Under the pieces are notes generated by a model. It searched no databases. It was not told where the DNA came from and saw only the letters and a list, made by a program, of their open reading frames with translations. A DNA stretch of 64,000 nucleotides, from assembly GCA_965153455.1 (NCBI GenBank), contig OZ234498.1, positions 4,030,001 to 4,094,000 on the forward strand. The letters are read 5' to 3'. The DNA comes from Sphagnum compactum. Lineage: Eukaryota > Bryophyta > Sphagnopsida > Sphagnales. Shown here piece by piece: positions 11,318-20,191 of this stretch. Each line of letters opens with the position of its first letter. The stretch's first letter is position 1. A program made the translations under genes and the position numbers.

Positions 11318-12424
11318 ACACTGCCTAAGGAGGGAATTACATTACTAGAACTATTTGGTGCTATTGGTATAGGTCTCGAAGCCCTATTACAATCAGGGAT
11401 GGTGGTTTGGAAGTATTTCTACGTAGACATTGATCCTATTGCAAGGCAAGTGGTGGCATTAAAATGATGGAGCTCATAGCCAGATTTCCACAATAGTTTG
11501 CAACCACCGCATGGAAGGCCAGTTTCACTTTCTTGCCTTCTGACATACAACTAATTCAGAAGAAACATATGGAATTACTTGGCCTCGTGGACCTCATCAT
11601 TTCAGGTTGGGAGTGTCAAGGATTTTCAGCGGCTAGATTTGGAGAAGGCTTGAGTGGCACAAGATCCGGTCTCTTCACGGACATGGTACGATAGATCACC
11701 TAAGCTCAATCCATTTCCCCTATGCTTGGTTATGTAATTGAGAACACCCCTTCTCAGCTTGACTAGAGGGAGAAAGTCCAGGAGCACTACACGCTGGTCA
11801 AACATTACCTTGGAGAGCCGCTCCTACTTGATACAGCACAATGCGACTCTTATGCGCATCGGCTGCACAACTGGTGGACCAACTTTGCACCACTCTCAGT
11901 TTTGCAGTTGGCTTTAAGATACACCATCAAAGACCCCAACCTACAGGTTTCTCACATATTGGATGATCAGAGCTCCTGCCAACCAGTTACAAGGCAAGAG
12001 AAACCTCCTTGGTTTCCTGCGAACACAATAAGAAAACCAAGAGGTGCTTGGCCCACCTTTGTCTCTTTCCGAGGAGCACACGCCTTTTAAGGAGATGGAT
12101 CGTCATGTTTTAGCCACTTGGGATGAGCCAAGCCCAAAAGAAAGAGAAAGGGCTATGGGGTTCCAAACTGGCTCTACTAATCATACCAAGGTGACCAGGT
12201 TGGAGCATAACGCTCTACTAGGGAAAGGCATGGACTTGAACTCCCTTACATGGTTATTGGTAACCTGTGTACTCTTTCAAATGTACACAACACCAGCACT
12301 GATTCAATCAGCTTACAGTTCTGGCGATGCGACTACATGGCACCCCAACCAAGTACATTTGCCTATCTTCAACATTCTACACTTCACTTTTAGTGTTGGG
12401 GGGAAGAGGTACCATGTAATTTGA
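11318..12424 (+). pseudogene. Retroelement-encoded DNA (cytosine-5) methyltransferase domain
   Basis: C5 methyltransferases transfer a methyl group from S-adenosylmethionine to cytosine. Motifs are in canonical order. Motif I is LLELFGAIGIGLEALL (from 11342). Motif II is YVDIDPIARQV. A motif IV-like block, ISGWECQGFSAA, keeps the catalytic Cys (11614-11616) but has Glu where Pro is usual, followed by GEGLSGTRSGLF. Motif VI is YVIENTPSQLD (Glu at 11740-11742). The AHRLHNWWTNF block takes the motif VIII position, and RERAMGFQTGSTN with LLGKGMDLNSLTWLL the motif IX/X region. The RSGLF and HRxxNWWTN arrangement is closer to DNMT3/DRM-type enzymes than to DNMT1 (inference). A one-base shift near 11462, several stops (for example 11692, 11701, 11767) and a change back to frame 2 near 12090 make it a pseudogene. 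Confidence 0.85.
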
Positions 12425-13288
12425 CTCAAGTTGTTTTTAATACACCTGGAAGTACATCAGCTTTTGGAGAAACAATTACGACCTTCTACGAATCTACGCA
12501 GTTGGATAGTGAAGAATCCAATACACTAGGTTCTTCAAACACACTTTCCAACTACATTCCATGTGTTTCCAACTACCCTTTCGTTATGGGGAACCAGCTC
12601 ACCAAAAAGGAGAGAAACCAGGTCACAGACTTGCTAATTAAGTATGAGAATGTGTTCGCATTTTCAATGAAAGACTTAGGTAGGTGTAAGACCATGTAGT
12701 TCTCTATAGACTTTACAAATGAGACACCCATCTATCGGTGGAGGCATAGGTTGAGCAAGCATGAGTGGGAACTGGTAGATGAAAGATGTAAAGAGCTCCA
12801 TGAGGCTGGTCTCATTCAACCATCAAGTTTTGATTTTACAGCCGCTACAGTAATGCCAACAAAAAAGGATTTAGCTGGATTATGGACTTAAAAAAGGATG
12901 TGCGAGGATTATAGGCCTTTGAACCTGGTTACACCTCAGTACAGGTACCCCATGCCCATCCCTGAAGAATTGTTTGATAACATTAAAAACTCAAACATCT
13001 TCACAATTGTGGATCTGAGGCAAGGCTTCAACCAAATTGTGCTTGCTATGAAGGATCGTAAGAAAATGACATTCCATGGAAGCAACAAGTTGTGGGAATG
13101 GCTTGTGATGCATTTTGGATTGAAGAATGCACCTATCTTCTTTCAGCGAGTCATGGACCAATTCTCAAAGGGGCAAATTTCCTGAAGTGTTACATAGATG
13201 ACGTCCTAGTGCATGGCAAGGGACTCCTGCAACACTTGGCTCATCTTGAGGAGTTATTCAAAAGGCTCCACGAAGTCAATATGAAGAT
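12425..13288 (+). pseudogene. Gypsy reverse transcriptase, N-terminal half (before the hAT insertion)
   Basis: Reverse transcriptase copies element RNA into DNA. After a linker (KKERNQVTDLLIKYENVFAFS) the frame reads ETPIYRWRHRLS, then CEDYRPLNLVTPQYRYPMPI, FTIVDLRQGFNQIVLA, WLVMHFGLKNAPIFFQRVMD and, after a frame change near 13180, the intact catalytic CYIDDVLVHGKG. TAG at 12697 and a stop near 12889 interrupt it. The domain is cut at VNMKI by the hAT element and resumes at 17208 with no loss apart from the 8-bp duplication. Confidence 0.88.
13281..13288 (+). repeat. Target-site duplication, left copy (ATGAAGAT)
   Basis: These 8 bp directly before the hAT terminal repeat are identical to 17208-17215 directly after it. 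Eight-base duplications are diagnostic of hAT insertion. Confidence 0.97.
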
Positions 13289-13309
13289 CAGGGTTCTTCA
13301 GGTTCTGAG
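13289..13309 (+). repeat. hAT left terminal inverted repeat
   Basis: CAGGGTTCTTCAGGTTCTGAG is an imperfect inverse of the right end. The outer nine bases match exactly. Confidence 0.9.
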
Positions 13310-13865
13310 ATTTGGTTCAGGGATTTCCGAAGCTTGTCAAGAAAGGGTTCCGGAGTCCCTCCGGACAGAGTGGGCGTTCTTGGGGCTTTTCTGTCCAGGT
13401 CCCCCGGAAACGGGCCAAATCTTGTCCGGGTGCATGCAAAAACATTTTGTGTGCGCCGCACTCTGCTATGACGCGTGGAGCACAATGATTCATATAGAAT
13501 GGGGATCTAAGCCTTCATTGTTGCAGTACTGTTGGCTTGACATTGCCAGATCACACTCACCACATCCAGAACACAAAGCTGCATTGCATCAAGAAGTCAT
13601 TTATTCAACAGCACACTGCTTGAAGACATCTGGAAATGCATGTGTGCATACCAAAGATGGTTAGTCACAGCCCAGCTTTCATCACACTCAAAGTCAATGT
13701 CCAATGGTCAATGTCACAAGGTGCTGTGCATCACCAAGACACCTACTTGGCATGCAAATTTCTCAGCAACTGAGACACATTTGACAGCTGCTCCACTGGC
13801 TTCTTTGCCTCCTTGGCCAGAAAATCCAGCTCCTTCCTCTGCACACCTACCATCTCAGCATCTCC

Positions 13866-16800
13866 CTAGCACTCAAACTCATCCGATGATGAGCACACAT
13901 TGCCCTCCTCATCAAACCCATCATCTTCCAGCCCATCATCAAAGCTAGGCACCTGATTGGCGGGCTCCTTGCTCATTGTTGCAAACAGCTTACTGACCAG
14001 AAGCTCGCCAACAGGCCTGCTGTGAAACTCCTTGGCTGCAGCATAATCAAAGGACTCGACACTGCCAGCCAGAATGCCCACACGCATCAATGAATCGACC
14101 GTGACCACACGCAGCCGATTGGTGAGCCGATGCTTGATCACTCGGTGCTCACTGAAACCACGCTCAACACACGCCGTTTCAACCGGCACACAGAACATGG
14201 CCTCCGCAAAGGGCAACATGTGAGGCAGCTCCAAACGATGCTCCTTCTTTATGCAGGCCCACACATCTTGATTGCTCAGCCCTGGCGCAACTGCATAATC
14301 TGCCAACCATTGCTTCATCTTCTTGAACTCATGCTGAAGCGCAATGAAACGCTGCTCACAGCCCACAGGCTCGGTATCAAACCACCTATGCTTATCCGCA
14401 GGCTGGCTGAAATGCTTGAGGATCATCATGAACTCATCCTCGCCATACTCTGCAATCTCCTTTGCTGACTTGCCCCTGTACGATGCAACATCAAAGATCG
14501 CACTGCTGTCCAGCAGATCCCCCTCAGGAAAGCGATCCTCCAGCCCCGACACAATTGACTGCACCATTGAGGCCGCAAAGTCGGCCAGATCTTGCTCGTT
14601 CAGCTCCCCCGTCAGCACCACCTTCTCAGTGAACTTGCCATCTCCATCGCGGTAGTGGATGGCATTGCTAACTTTGCCCAGGTTCACTTGTAGCACACAA
14701 GAAATAGGCAAGCAGAATTAGTACAGGGCAAGCCTTGGCGTTCTGCAATATACAGCAGAAACAGGTGCATGCATAGCATTGGAGACGACAAGATTTGGTG
14801 TCATATGCACTGCAACACAGCAAAACATGCGCAAGTCACAGGTATGGTCAAGAAGTCAAACTATGCTGGGTAACTGATAGGCTGCACATGACTGCTTACA
14901 TCAAGTTTCATGACACCACACGAACCCTCATGTGCCGTTTGCTTACCTTGAAGTTGTCATAGTGCTACCCTGACAGCAGCTCCACCTCAATGAAGTCGGT
15001 CTATAGCTCCACCGCCACCTGCTGTGTCGCCTTGCGCACATGGTGCGGCAGCAGGTATGACGTGTGCTGAAACTTCTTGCTCAAGACATCAAGCGGCAGC
15101 ATGATGTCTCGCAACAAGTTCAGTTTCGCTGCTGCTTGCACGTTGCGCAGCTCCTCAAGTGCTGCCGCCCCAGCCGGCCAAGGCTGTTTGGAGTTGCGCT
15201 TGCGGGTGGCACGTCCCAAGAAGATGATGAGCTCCGCCAGGTTGTTGGTCAGCACCACCACGCACTGCACCCAGCTGAACCAGCGTGTGGCGTTGAAGAT
15301 GGGGAATCTGAGCTGGGTGATGCCGTAACCCTGTGCAAAAGCCTCCCACTGTGACTGTCGCTTGCTGCTGTGGTTGAAGAGATTGTGCACCTGTCGCAGC
15401 TCGGAGTCCATTGCCTGTAGCTCCGGGCTGCTCTTTGCAGTGTTGCTCATGACGAGCGCGGTGCGGTGCGTTACACAGCGTACCGCAACAATGCGCGAGT
15501 TGACTGCCTTCAGCCGTGCAGGTACTCCCGACTTCACGCCCGCCATTGTTGCTGCCCCATCGCTGCAGAACCCTGCCATGCGCTGCACGTCCAACCCCAA
15601 TGCTGTCATGACCCCTAATAGAACGGCTATGATGGCATCAACTGTAGTGGCCAATAGCTTCACGCAGGTCAGGTACTCAGTTGTAGCGACAAGCTTGTCG
15701 GGATGCAGGTATCTGACGTAGATGAGCAGGTGATCCTCCGTGGACACGTCTGTGCTATTGTCAATGAGCAGTGCAAAGCTGGAGCTGGCCTTGATCCACT
15801 CGACCTGCTTCTGTAACATCACCTCGTTGCAGCTAAAGAGCGCTGACCAAAAGTACCTGCAGATAGTACATAGGTCAAGGGAGAGGACATCATACACGGA
15901 CTGAAGTGGACAGGAGATGGGCATGTGTTGGCAACAATGCACTGATTACTGACGACTGCAAGTGCAATGCTCAAGCAGGACCACTGCTTTATTATTCATG
16001 ATCTTTGCAGCATGCATTATGCGGTCGCAAAGATGAGTTTTCAAAGCAAGGGATGCCAACCTCGGATGCCCTGTGCAAGCACTGCATCATGAACATACCT
16101 GCTATGGTTGTACTTGTGCGCGATCTGATCCACGCCCAGAAACTTCTCCAATGCCAGCAGTGGTGCAAACTTGCTGATTGGAAGCTGCTCCTTGATGCAT
16201 GTTAGAGCTGTGGCCATCAGGCACTGTGTAGCTGTCTTGGCTACAACGATGCCTGTGGTGCGAACGACGTCAAACGCCCGCTTGAGAGGGTTGGCCTTGG
16301 CTGTGACTGCTGCTTTGTGCGTGAGAGAGGTGGTGTGAGTGAGAAGATCGTTGCCATCCCACACAACGGCCCCGCACGACCTACTGAATTGACATTTGTC
16401 GAGCTGATACTTGAGACAGAGGGTGCAGCAGCCAGTCACACTGCCGTTCTCGAGCTGCTTCTTGAACTGCCACCATGAGTAATCAATGGGGAACTTGTTG
16501 AGCTGCTTAGCAGTCACTGGGGGCCTGCCCTGCCTCTTGGGCTCAGCAGGGCTATCAGCAACAGGCAGGTTGCTGGCGCCTGCAGAAGCTGCTGCAGCTG
16601 AGGTGCTGGCCTCCCCATTTAGACTGGCAGCAGCATTAGATGCTGGCCTGCGGCTGACAGCAGCTTGTGAAGTTGAAGCAGGAGCGAACGCAGGGGCTGA
16701 GCCTGAGGCTGGTGCTGAAGCTGATGCAGCTGCTGCAGGAGCAATGGCGGTGGCAGATGTGTTGCGAGAGCTTGCAGCAGCTGTAGTCAGAACTGGTGCT

Positions 16801-16985
16801 GCATGCTGCTTGGGCTGATCTGCTGAGGGTTTAGACTTCCACCAGGCTGTACGTGCTACTTTGGTTGGGGGTTCCAGGGGCTCAACTAGCTCAACAGCCT
16901 CAATGGGGGCATTGGTGCTGGAGGGGCTGGGGGGTTTGACTGGGGAAGCAGTCAAGTCTGTAGGAGCTGGAGCCTCAGAGCTCAT
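13866..16985 (-). CDS. hAT transposase, three exons, with stop codons in exon 2
   Basis: Exon 1 (16985-16099): Ala/Pro-rich N-terminus, then a zinc-finger region with CCTLC and THTTSLTH. Exon 2 (15856-14947): RNase H-like core with LLIDNSTDVSTEDHLL, GFCSDGAATMAGVKSGV, CVTHRTALVMS and ATRWFSWVQ, whose Asp residues fit hAT catalytic positions. Exon 3 (about 14697-13866): C-terminal hAT dimerisation region (ELPHMLPFAEAMFCVPVETACVERGFS, HRLTNRLRV) and an acidic tail. The exon 1/2 junction is exact (donor AG|GTATGT, acceptor CTGCAG) and splits an Arg codon. Exon 2 ends with two TAG codons where Gln would fit, before AAG|GTAAGC. The expected exon 3 acceptor reads CTACAAG where CTACAG would restore phase. 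Probably recently inactive. The core and finger style recalls ZNF862-like hAT proteins. Confidence 0.85.
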
Positions 16986-17186
16986 GTTGCACTTCTCGAA
17001 TATAGCAAAGAAGGTGCCTCAAAATCGTCCAGGGTACCCGGATTGGGCGGGAAAATGCAGCAAGCTTATCCCGGAGCTTATCCCGGAGCTCAGGCCTTCG
17101 GCCCTCGCTCATTTGTCCGGCCACCCCGTTCCTGGCGCTGCGCGCCAGTCTGGGGAAATTCGGCATTTTTGCATCCCGTACGGGAT

Positions 17187-17207
17187 TCCCGGATCTGTAG
17201 AACCCTG
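17187..17207 (-). repeat. hAT right terminal inverted repeat
   Basis: On the minus strand it reads CAGGGTTCTACAGATCCGGGA, pairing with 13289-13309. Confidence 0.9.
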
Positions 17208-17215
17208 ATGAAGAT
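17208..17215 (+). repeat. Target-site duplication, right copy (ATGAAGAT)
   Basis: Identical to 13281-13288. The reverse transcriptase reading resumes directly after it (HPKKCEF). Confidence 0.97.
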
Positions 17216-18226
17216 CCATCCTAAAAAATGTGAGTTTTCTGTCACCTTAGTAATCTACCTTGGACATAAAATTTTGCCAAATGGTATTATGGTTCATTTA
17301 GTAGCCATTTTGGAGATGCCCAATCCTATTGATGTTCACATTTTGAGGAGCTTCATCAAACTATGTAATTACTACAAGATTTATGTCCAAGATTTCAGTA
17401 CTATGTTCATCCTCTCTATGCATTGTTAAAAAAGGATGTTGCTTGGACATGGAGTGAAGAGGCTCAGGAAGCTTTCGACACATTCAAGGAAAAGCTTTCA
17501 GAGTTCCCCATTCTAAGAAGACTTGATTTCAACAAGGTCCTCATTTTACACACTGACTGGAGTGCTCTTGGTATTGGTGCTATTCTTGGCCAACTTGATG
17601 AGGAAGGCAAGGAATATGTTATCGCCTATGCATCCCGAAGCAACAATAAGGCTGAAAGTAACTACTTTTCATATGAGGGGGAGTGTCTTGCTGTTGTATG
17701 GGTCGTCATACATTTCAGGCCCTATCTTTATGGCACTAAGTTCACTTTGTATACCAACCACCAGCCTATCAAATGGTTGATGACAAACGACAAGCTTACT
17801 GGTAAGTTAGCTCGTTGGGCACTTATACTTCAGGAGTATGAATTCAAGGTTATTCACCGACCTAGTATTACACATCAGAACGCGGATACCATGTCGTGGA
17901 AACCCTTCACTACCTCTAAAGATTTCTCAGAAGCCAGGCAAGACTTTGACCAGATTCCAACAATACATGTATTTTATGCATCTAGTTATCTTGCACTACT
18001 GCAATGTAACCTGGTTGAGCATCCCATTGTGGATATATGGGAGGACTTGGACACTCTGAGGTTTCTTCAGCATGGGGAATACCCTTCCCAAGTTACATCA
18101 AGTCATCGGGATCGCATACAACAGTGGTCCAAACGCTACTCATGGAAGGACAATCACCTCGTCCGATGCTTACCACAAGGTGACAGAGTGGTTCCTCCAC
18201 CACATAAAAGGCCTGGTTTTATTTAG
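17216..18226 (+). pseudogene. Gypsy reverse transcriptase C-terminal half and RNase H
   Basis: The split domain continues with HPKKCEFSVTLVIYLGHKI, LRSFIKLCNYYKIYVQDFS and, in the frame opened at 17423, LLKKDVAWTWSEEAQEAF. RNase H follows: catalytic Asp in LHTDWSALGIGAIL, Glu in YEGECLAVVW, and LYTNHQPIKWL, where the usual TDH is TNH (GAC to AAC), so one catalytic Asp is lost. It ends with the linker WALILQEYEFKVIHRPSITHQNADTMS. A frame change near 17420 and a local loss around 17300 are visible. Confidence 0.88.
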
Positions 18227-19327
18227 GAGGTACACTCGCAGCTTGGACATTTTGGAGTTAAACGTACTTATAGCCTTCTCACTCCTCATTACCATTGGAG
18301 AGGTATGTATGCTCAAGTCCGAGACGTCATTGCTAGGTGTGAACAATGTGATAGAGTGAGAATTTCCTTCTCCTCTCGACAGCTCACGTTTTCTCCACTC
18401 CTTATTCAAGGCATATTCTATCGCTGGTCATGTGATTTAGCTGGAGAGTTACCACAGACCTCCATGGGTAATGTCTACTTCATGATTATGATTGAACATT
18501 TTTCAAAGTGGGTCAAGCTTGTTGCATCGCCAAACAAGTCATCACACAGCACCAGCCAGGCTTTCTTACAACAGGTCCTAAGTAGGTTTGGGGCTTGTGC
18601 TAAGTGACTTACTGATCAAGGATCAGAATTTAGAGGAGATTTCCAAGACCTACTTGACCATGCTCTCATTGACCATCACCGGACTTCAAGAGATCATCCC
18701 CAAGTTGATGGCCTTGCAGAGAGGATGGTTTAAACATGCAAGAAGGGACTTTGGAAGATTTGCTTCACTAGGAACAAAGAGGATTGGGACCTGGCTTTAC
18801 CTTACATCACCATGGGTTACAGGATGTCCAAACACACCTCTTTGTCTCATTTCTTTCCTTACTTTTTATTTTTTGGGAGACATCCCATTCCACCTTCTTC
18901 CATTGCTGCTCAAATGGACTAGGTTGTGGACCTAGACTCCCCATCCGCTTGGGTTTGGATCATCGCAGAGAGGGCTGCTTTATTCAGTAGGGTTATGCCC
19001 ATGGCCATGGGTAACTTGTCCATTGCACAGCATCGAAACACCTTACAGTATGCATACACACGAAGTGGCAGTTACAAAGCTAAGGTGAGACAAGTTGATG
19101 TTGGTGACTTTGTGTATCTCCAGCGGCAACCTAATGATATTCTAGACACTTCTTCCGGTCGCACTATCTTGAAGATTAAGGTGATCAAGCCTTCAGGTGT
19201 GTTGGAGTTGCAAGGAGCTAACGGACGCACAATTCGGGATCACTCAAAAAATTGTGCGCCTTGCCACCTCCCGAACTTGGATCCTACCATCATCACGTCG
19301 ACTTGGATTCCTCCACTTGACTATCCA
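18227..19327 (+). pseudogene. Gypsy integrase (HHCC plus DDE core), frameshifted
   Basis: Across three frames the integrase is nearly complete. The zinc-binding region reads LGHFGVKRTY, HYHWRGMYAQVRDVIARCEQC. The core has Asp in YRWSCDLAGELPQ, Asp in LTDQGSEFRG (after a TGA at 18604) and Glu in QVDGLAERMV. The C-terminal part (PFHLL/IPPSSIAAQMD, then VRQVDVGDFVYLQRQPND, ILKIKVIKPSGVLELQG) is in the frame opened at 18926. It then leads directly, without a stop, into the PHD finger. No chromodomain is present, unlike the neighbouring chromovirus. Confidence 0.85.
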
Positions 19328-19480
19328 TGTCAGGTATGTCAAAGGATAGACAATGTTAATCAAATGCTGCTTTGCGATAATTATAATGGTGGATACCATT
19401 TATTCTGCTTCAAGCCGGAGCTCACTCAAGTTCCCGCCGACATTGGGTACTGTTCATCATGTTCTCCTGCAGCACCTTAA
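19328..19480 (+). pseudogene. PHD finger fused to the gypsy integrase C-terminus
   Basis: PHD fingers bind zinc with a C4HC3 pattern and usually read histone H3 tails. From residue 135 of the 184-residue frame opened at 18926: CQVC, then MLLCDNY, GGYHLFC, KPEL, and GYCSSC before the stop. Seven of the eight metal ligands are in place; the fourth Cys is Tyr (TAT, one G-to-A change from TGT). The domain is in frame with the integrase tail and occupies the position where chromoviruses carry a chromodomain, so a targeting role in the parent element is likely (inference). Confidence 0.87.
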
Positions 19481-19520
19481 TTTCTATTTAGACCATGCCA
19501 CGTTTTTCTCGGCTCAGGTT

Positions 19521-19530
19521 TGGGGGGGGG
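19521..19530 (+). promoter_or_regulatory. Probable polypurine tract of the methyltransferase-PHD element
   Basis: A run of ten Gs preceded by TTT lies about 40 bases after the pol stop, as expected for the plus-strand primer. The sequence after it (ATACATGAGAATTTC) begins the terminal repeated block. Confidence 0.5.
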
Positions 19531-19703
19531 ATACATGAGAATTTCACCTCAGCCTCCTCTTGTGCATTGTATATATGTGCGTGCATCTATTTTTGGTTGA
19601 TTAGTTTCTACTTTTAACTGGTTTTAGTCTTTTTGTTTAGTAGAGTTTACTATGGATTTACACCCTTACAACACCGTATGTCACGACACTACACGTCATG
19701 ACA
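19531..19703 (+). repeat. Terminal block of the methyltransferase-PHD element, copy 1
   Basis: About 173 bp are repeated at 20019-20191 with roughly 93% identity by eye. The block ends at TCACGACACTACACGTCATGACA. It is either the start of the 3' LTR or the pre-LTR segment plus the first bases of an LTR. Confidence 0.8.
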
Positions 19704-20018
19704 GTTGTCATGCCTGTATGCATGGCCTCATACATGACGGTCGATTACGGGCATGCCAATCATGCCTTTTAGGGTTAATGTACGTTCTTAGGTTATTGTA
19801 CGCTATTAGGTGTTTTAAGGTTATGGCTTGTTTAAGGTTTCAGCTTGTTGGCGGTTGTATAAAAAGCCAAGTTCTTCATTTCTCTTGTTAGTTTTTCTAG
19901 AATTCCTTTGTCAAGGAGAGTTTTCTCCATGGTCAGAATGGATTTACAGATGCTCACAACAGCTATTACACGGCCACCATTTACATAAACTACGTTTTCT
20001 TTCCTTCTTTCCAATTTA
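19704..20018 (+). repeat. Remaining part of the 3' LTR, with a TATA box
   Basis: This interval between the two repeated blocks contains TATAAAAAG at 19858-19866 and a pyrimidine-rich tail (TTTTCTTTCCTTCTTTCC). This fits an LTR promoter and a 5'-leader-like region. The LTR boundaries are uncertain because the 5' LTR is missing. Confidence 0.5.
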
Positions 20019-20191
20019 ATACATGAGAATTTCATCTCAGCCTCCTCTTGTGCATTGTATATATGTGCGTGCATCTGTTTTTGGTTTATTAGTTTCTACC
20101 TTTGACTGGTTTTAGTCTTTTTGTTCAGTAGAGTTTATTATGGATTTACACCCTTACGACACCGTACATCACGACACTACACGTCATGACA
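20019..20191 (+). repeat. Terminal block of the methyltransferase-PHD element, copy 2
   Basis: Direct repeat of 19531-19703, truncated at ...CATGACA, after which AT-rich unrelated DNA begins. It marks the right edge of the element cluster. Confidence 0.8.

Larger units (their letters stand above)
13289..17207 (-). mobile_element. Complete hAT DNA transposon, GC-rich, nested in gypsy reverse transcriptase
   Basis: The 3,919-bp element has imperfect terminal inverted repeats (CAGGGTTCTTCAGGTTCTGA on the left; the right end reverse-complements to CAGGGTTCTACAGATCCGGG) and identical 8-bp flanks. It encodes a three-exon transposase on the minus strand. Subterminal regions (13289-13860 and 16990-17207) are GC-rich and contain CCGGA/TCCGG-type repeats, likely transposase-binding sites (inference). 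The element is visibly richer in G and C than both flanks, which suggests recent arrival, or a different mutational history from the decayed host retroelement. Confidence 0.95.
10081..20191 (+). mobile_element. Ty3/gypsy retroelement relic encoding DNA methyltransferase and PHD finger
   Basis: Read across three frames on the plus strand, and skipping a hAT insertion at 13289-17207, this is one gypsy pol: aspartic protease, linker, cytosine-5 DNA methyltransferase, reverse transcriptase, RNase H, HHCC plus DDE integrase, and a C-terminal PHD finger. A G-rich polypurine-like run (19521-19530) and a repeated terminal block follow. Most of gag and the 5' LTR are missing, because the left end is fused to a chromovirus LTR at 10080. 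Stops and frameshifts run throughout, so this copy is dead. The methyltransferase lies in line between protease and reverse transcriptase with element sequence on both sides, so it belonged to the element rather than being a later insertion. Confidence 0.9.

Noticed and set aside
15064-16818. Plus-strand frames of 83-119 residues across the hAT element
   Set aside because: Shadows of the minus-strand transposase exons in GC-rich sequence.
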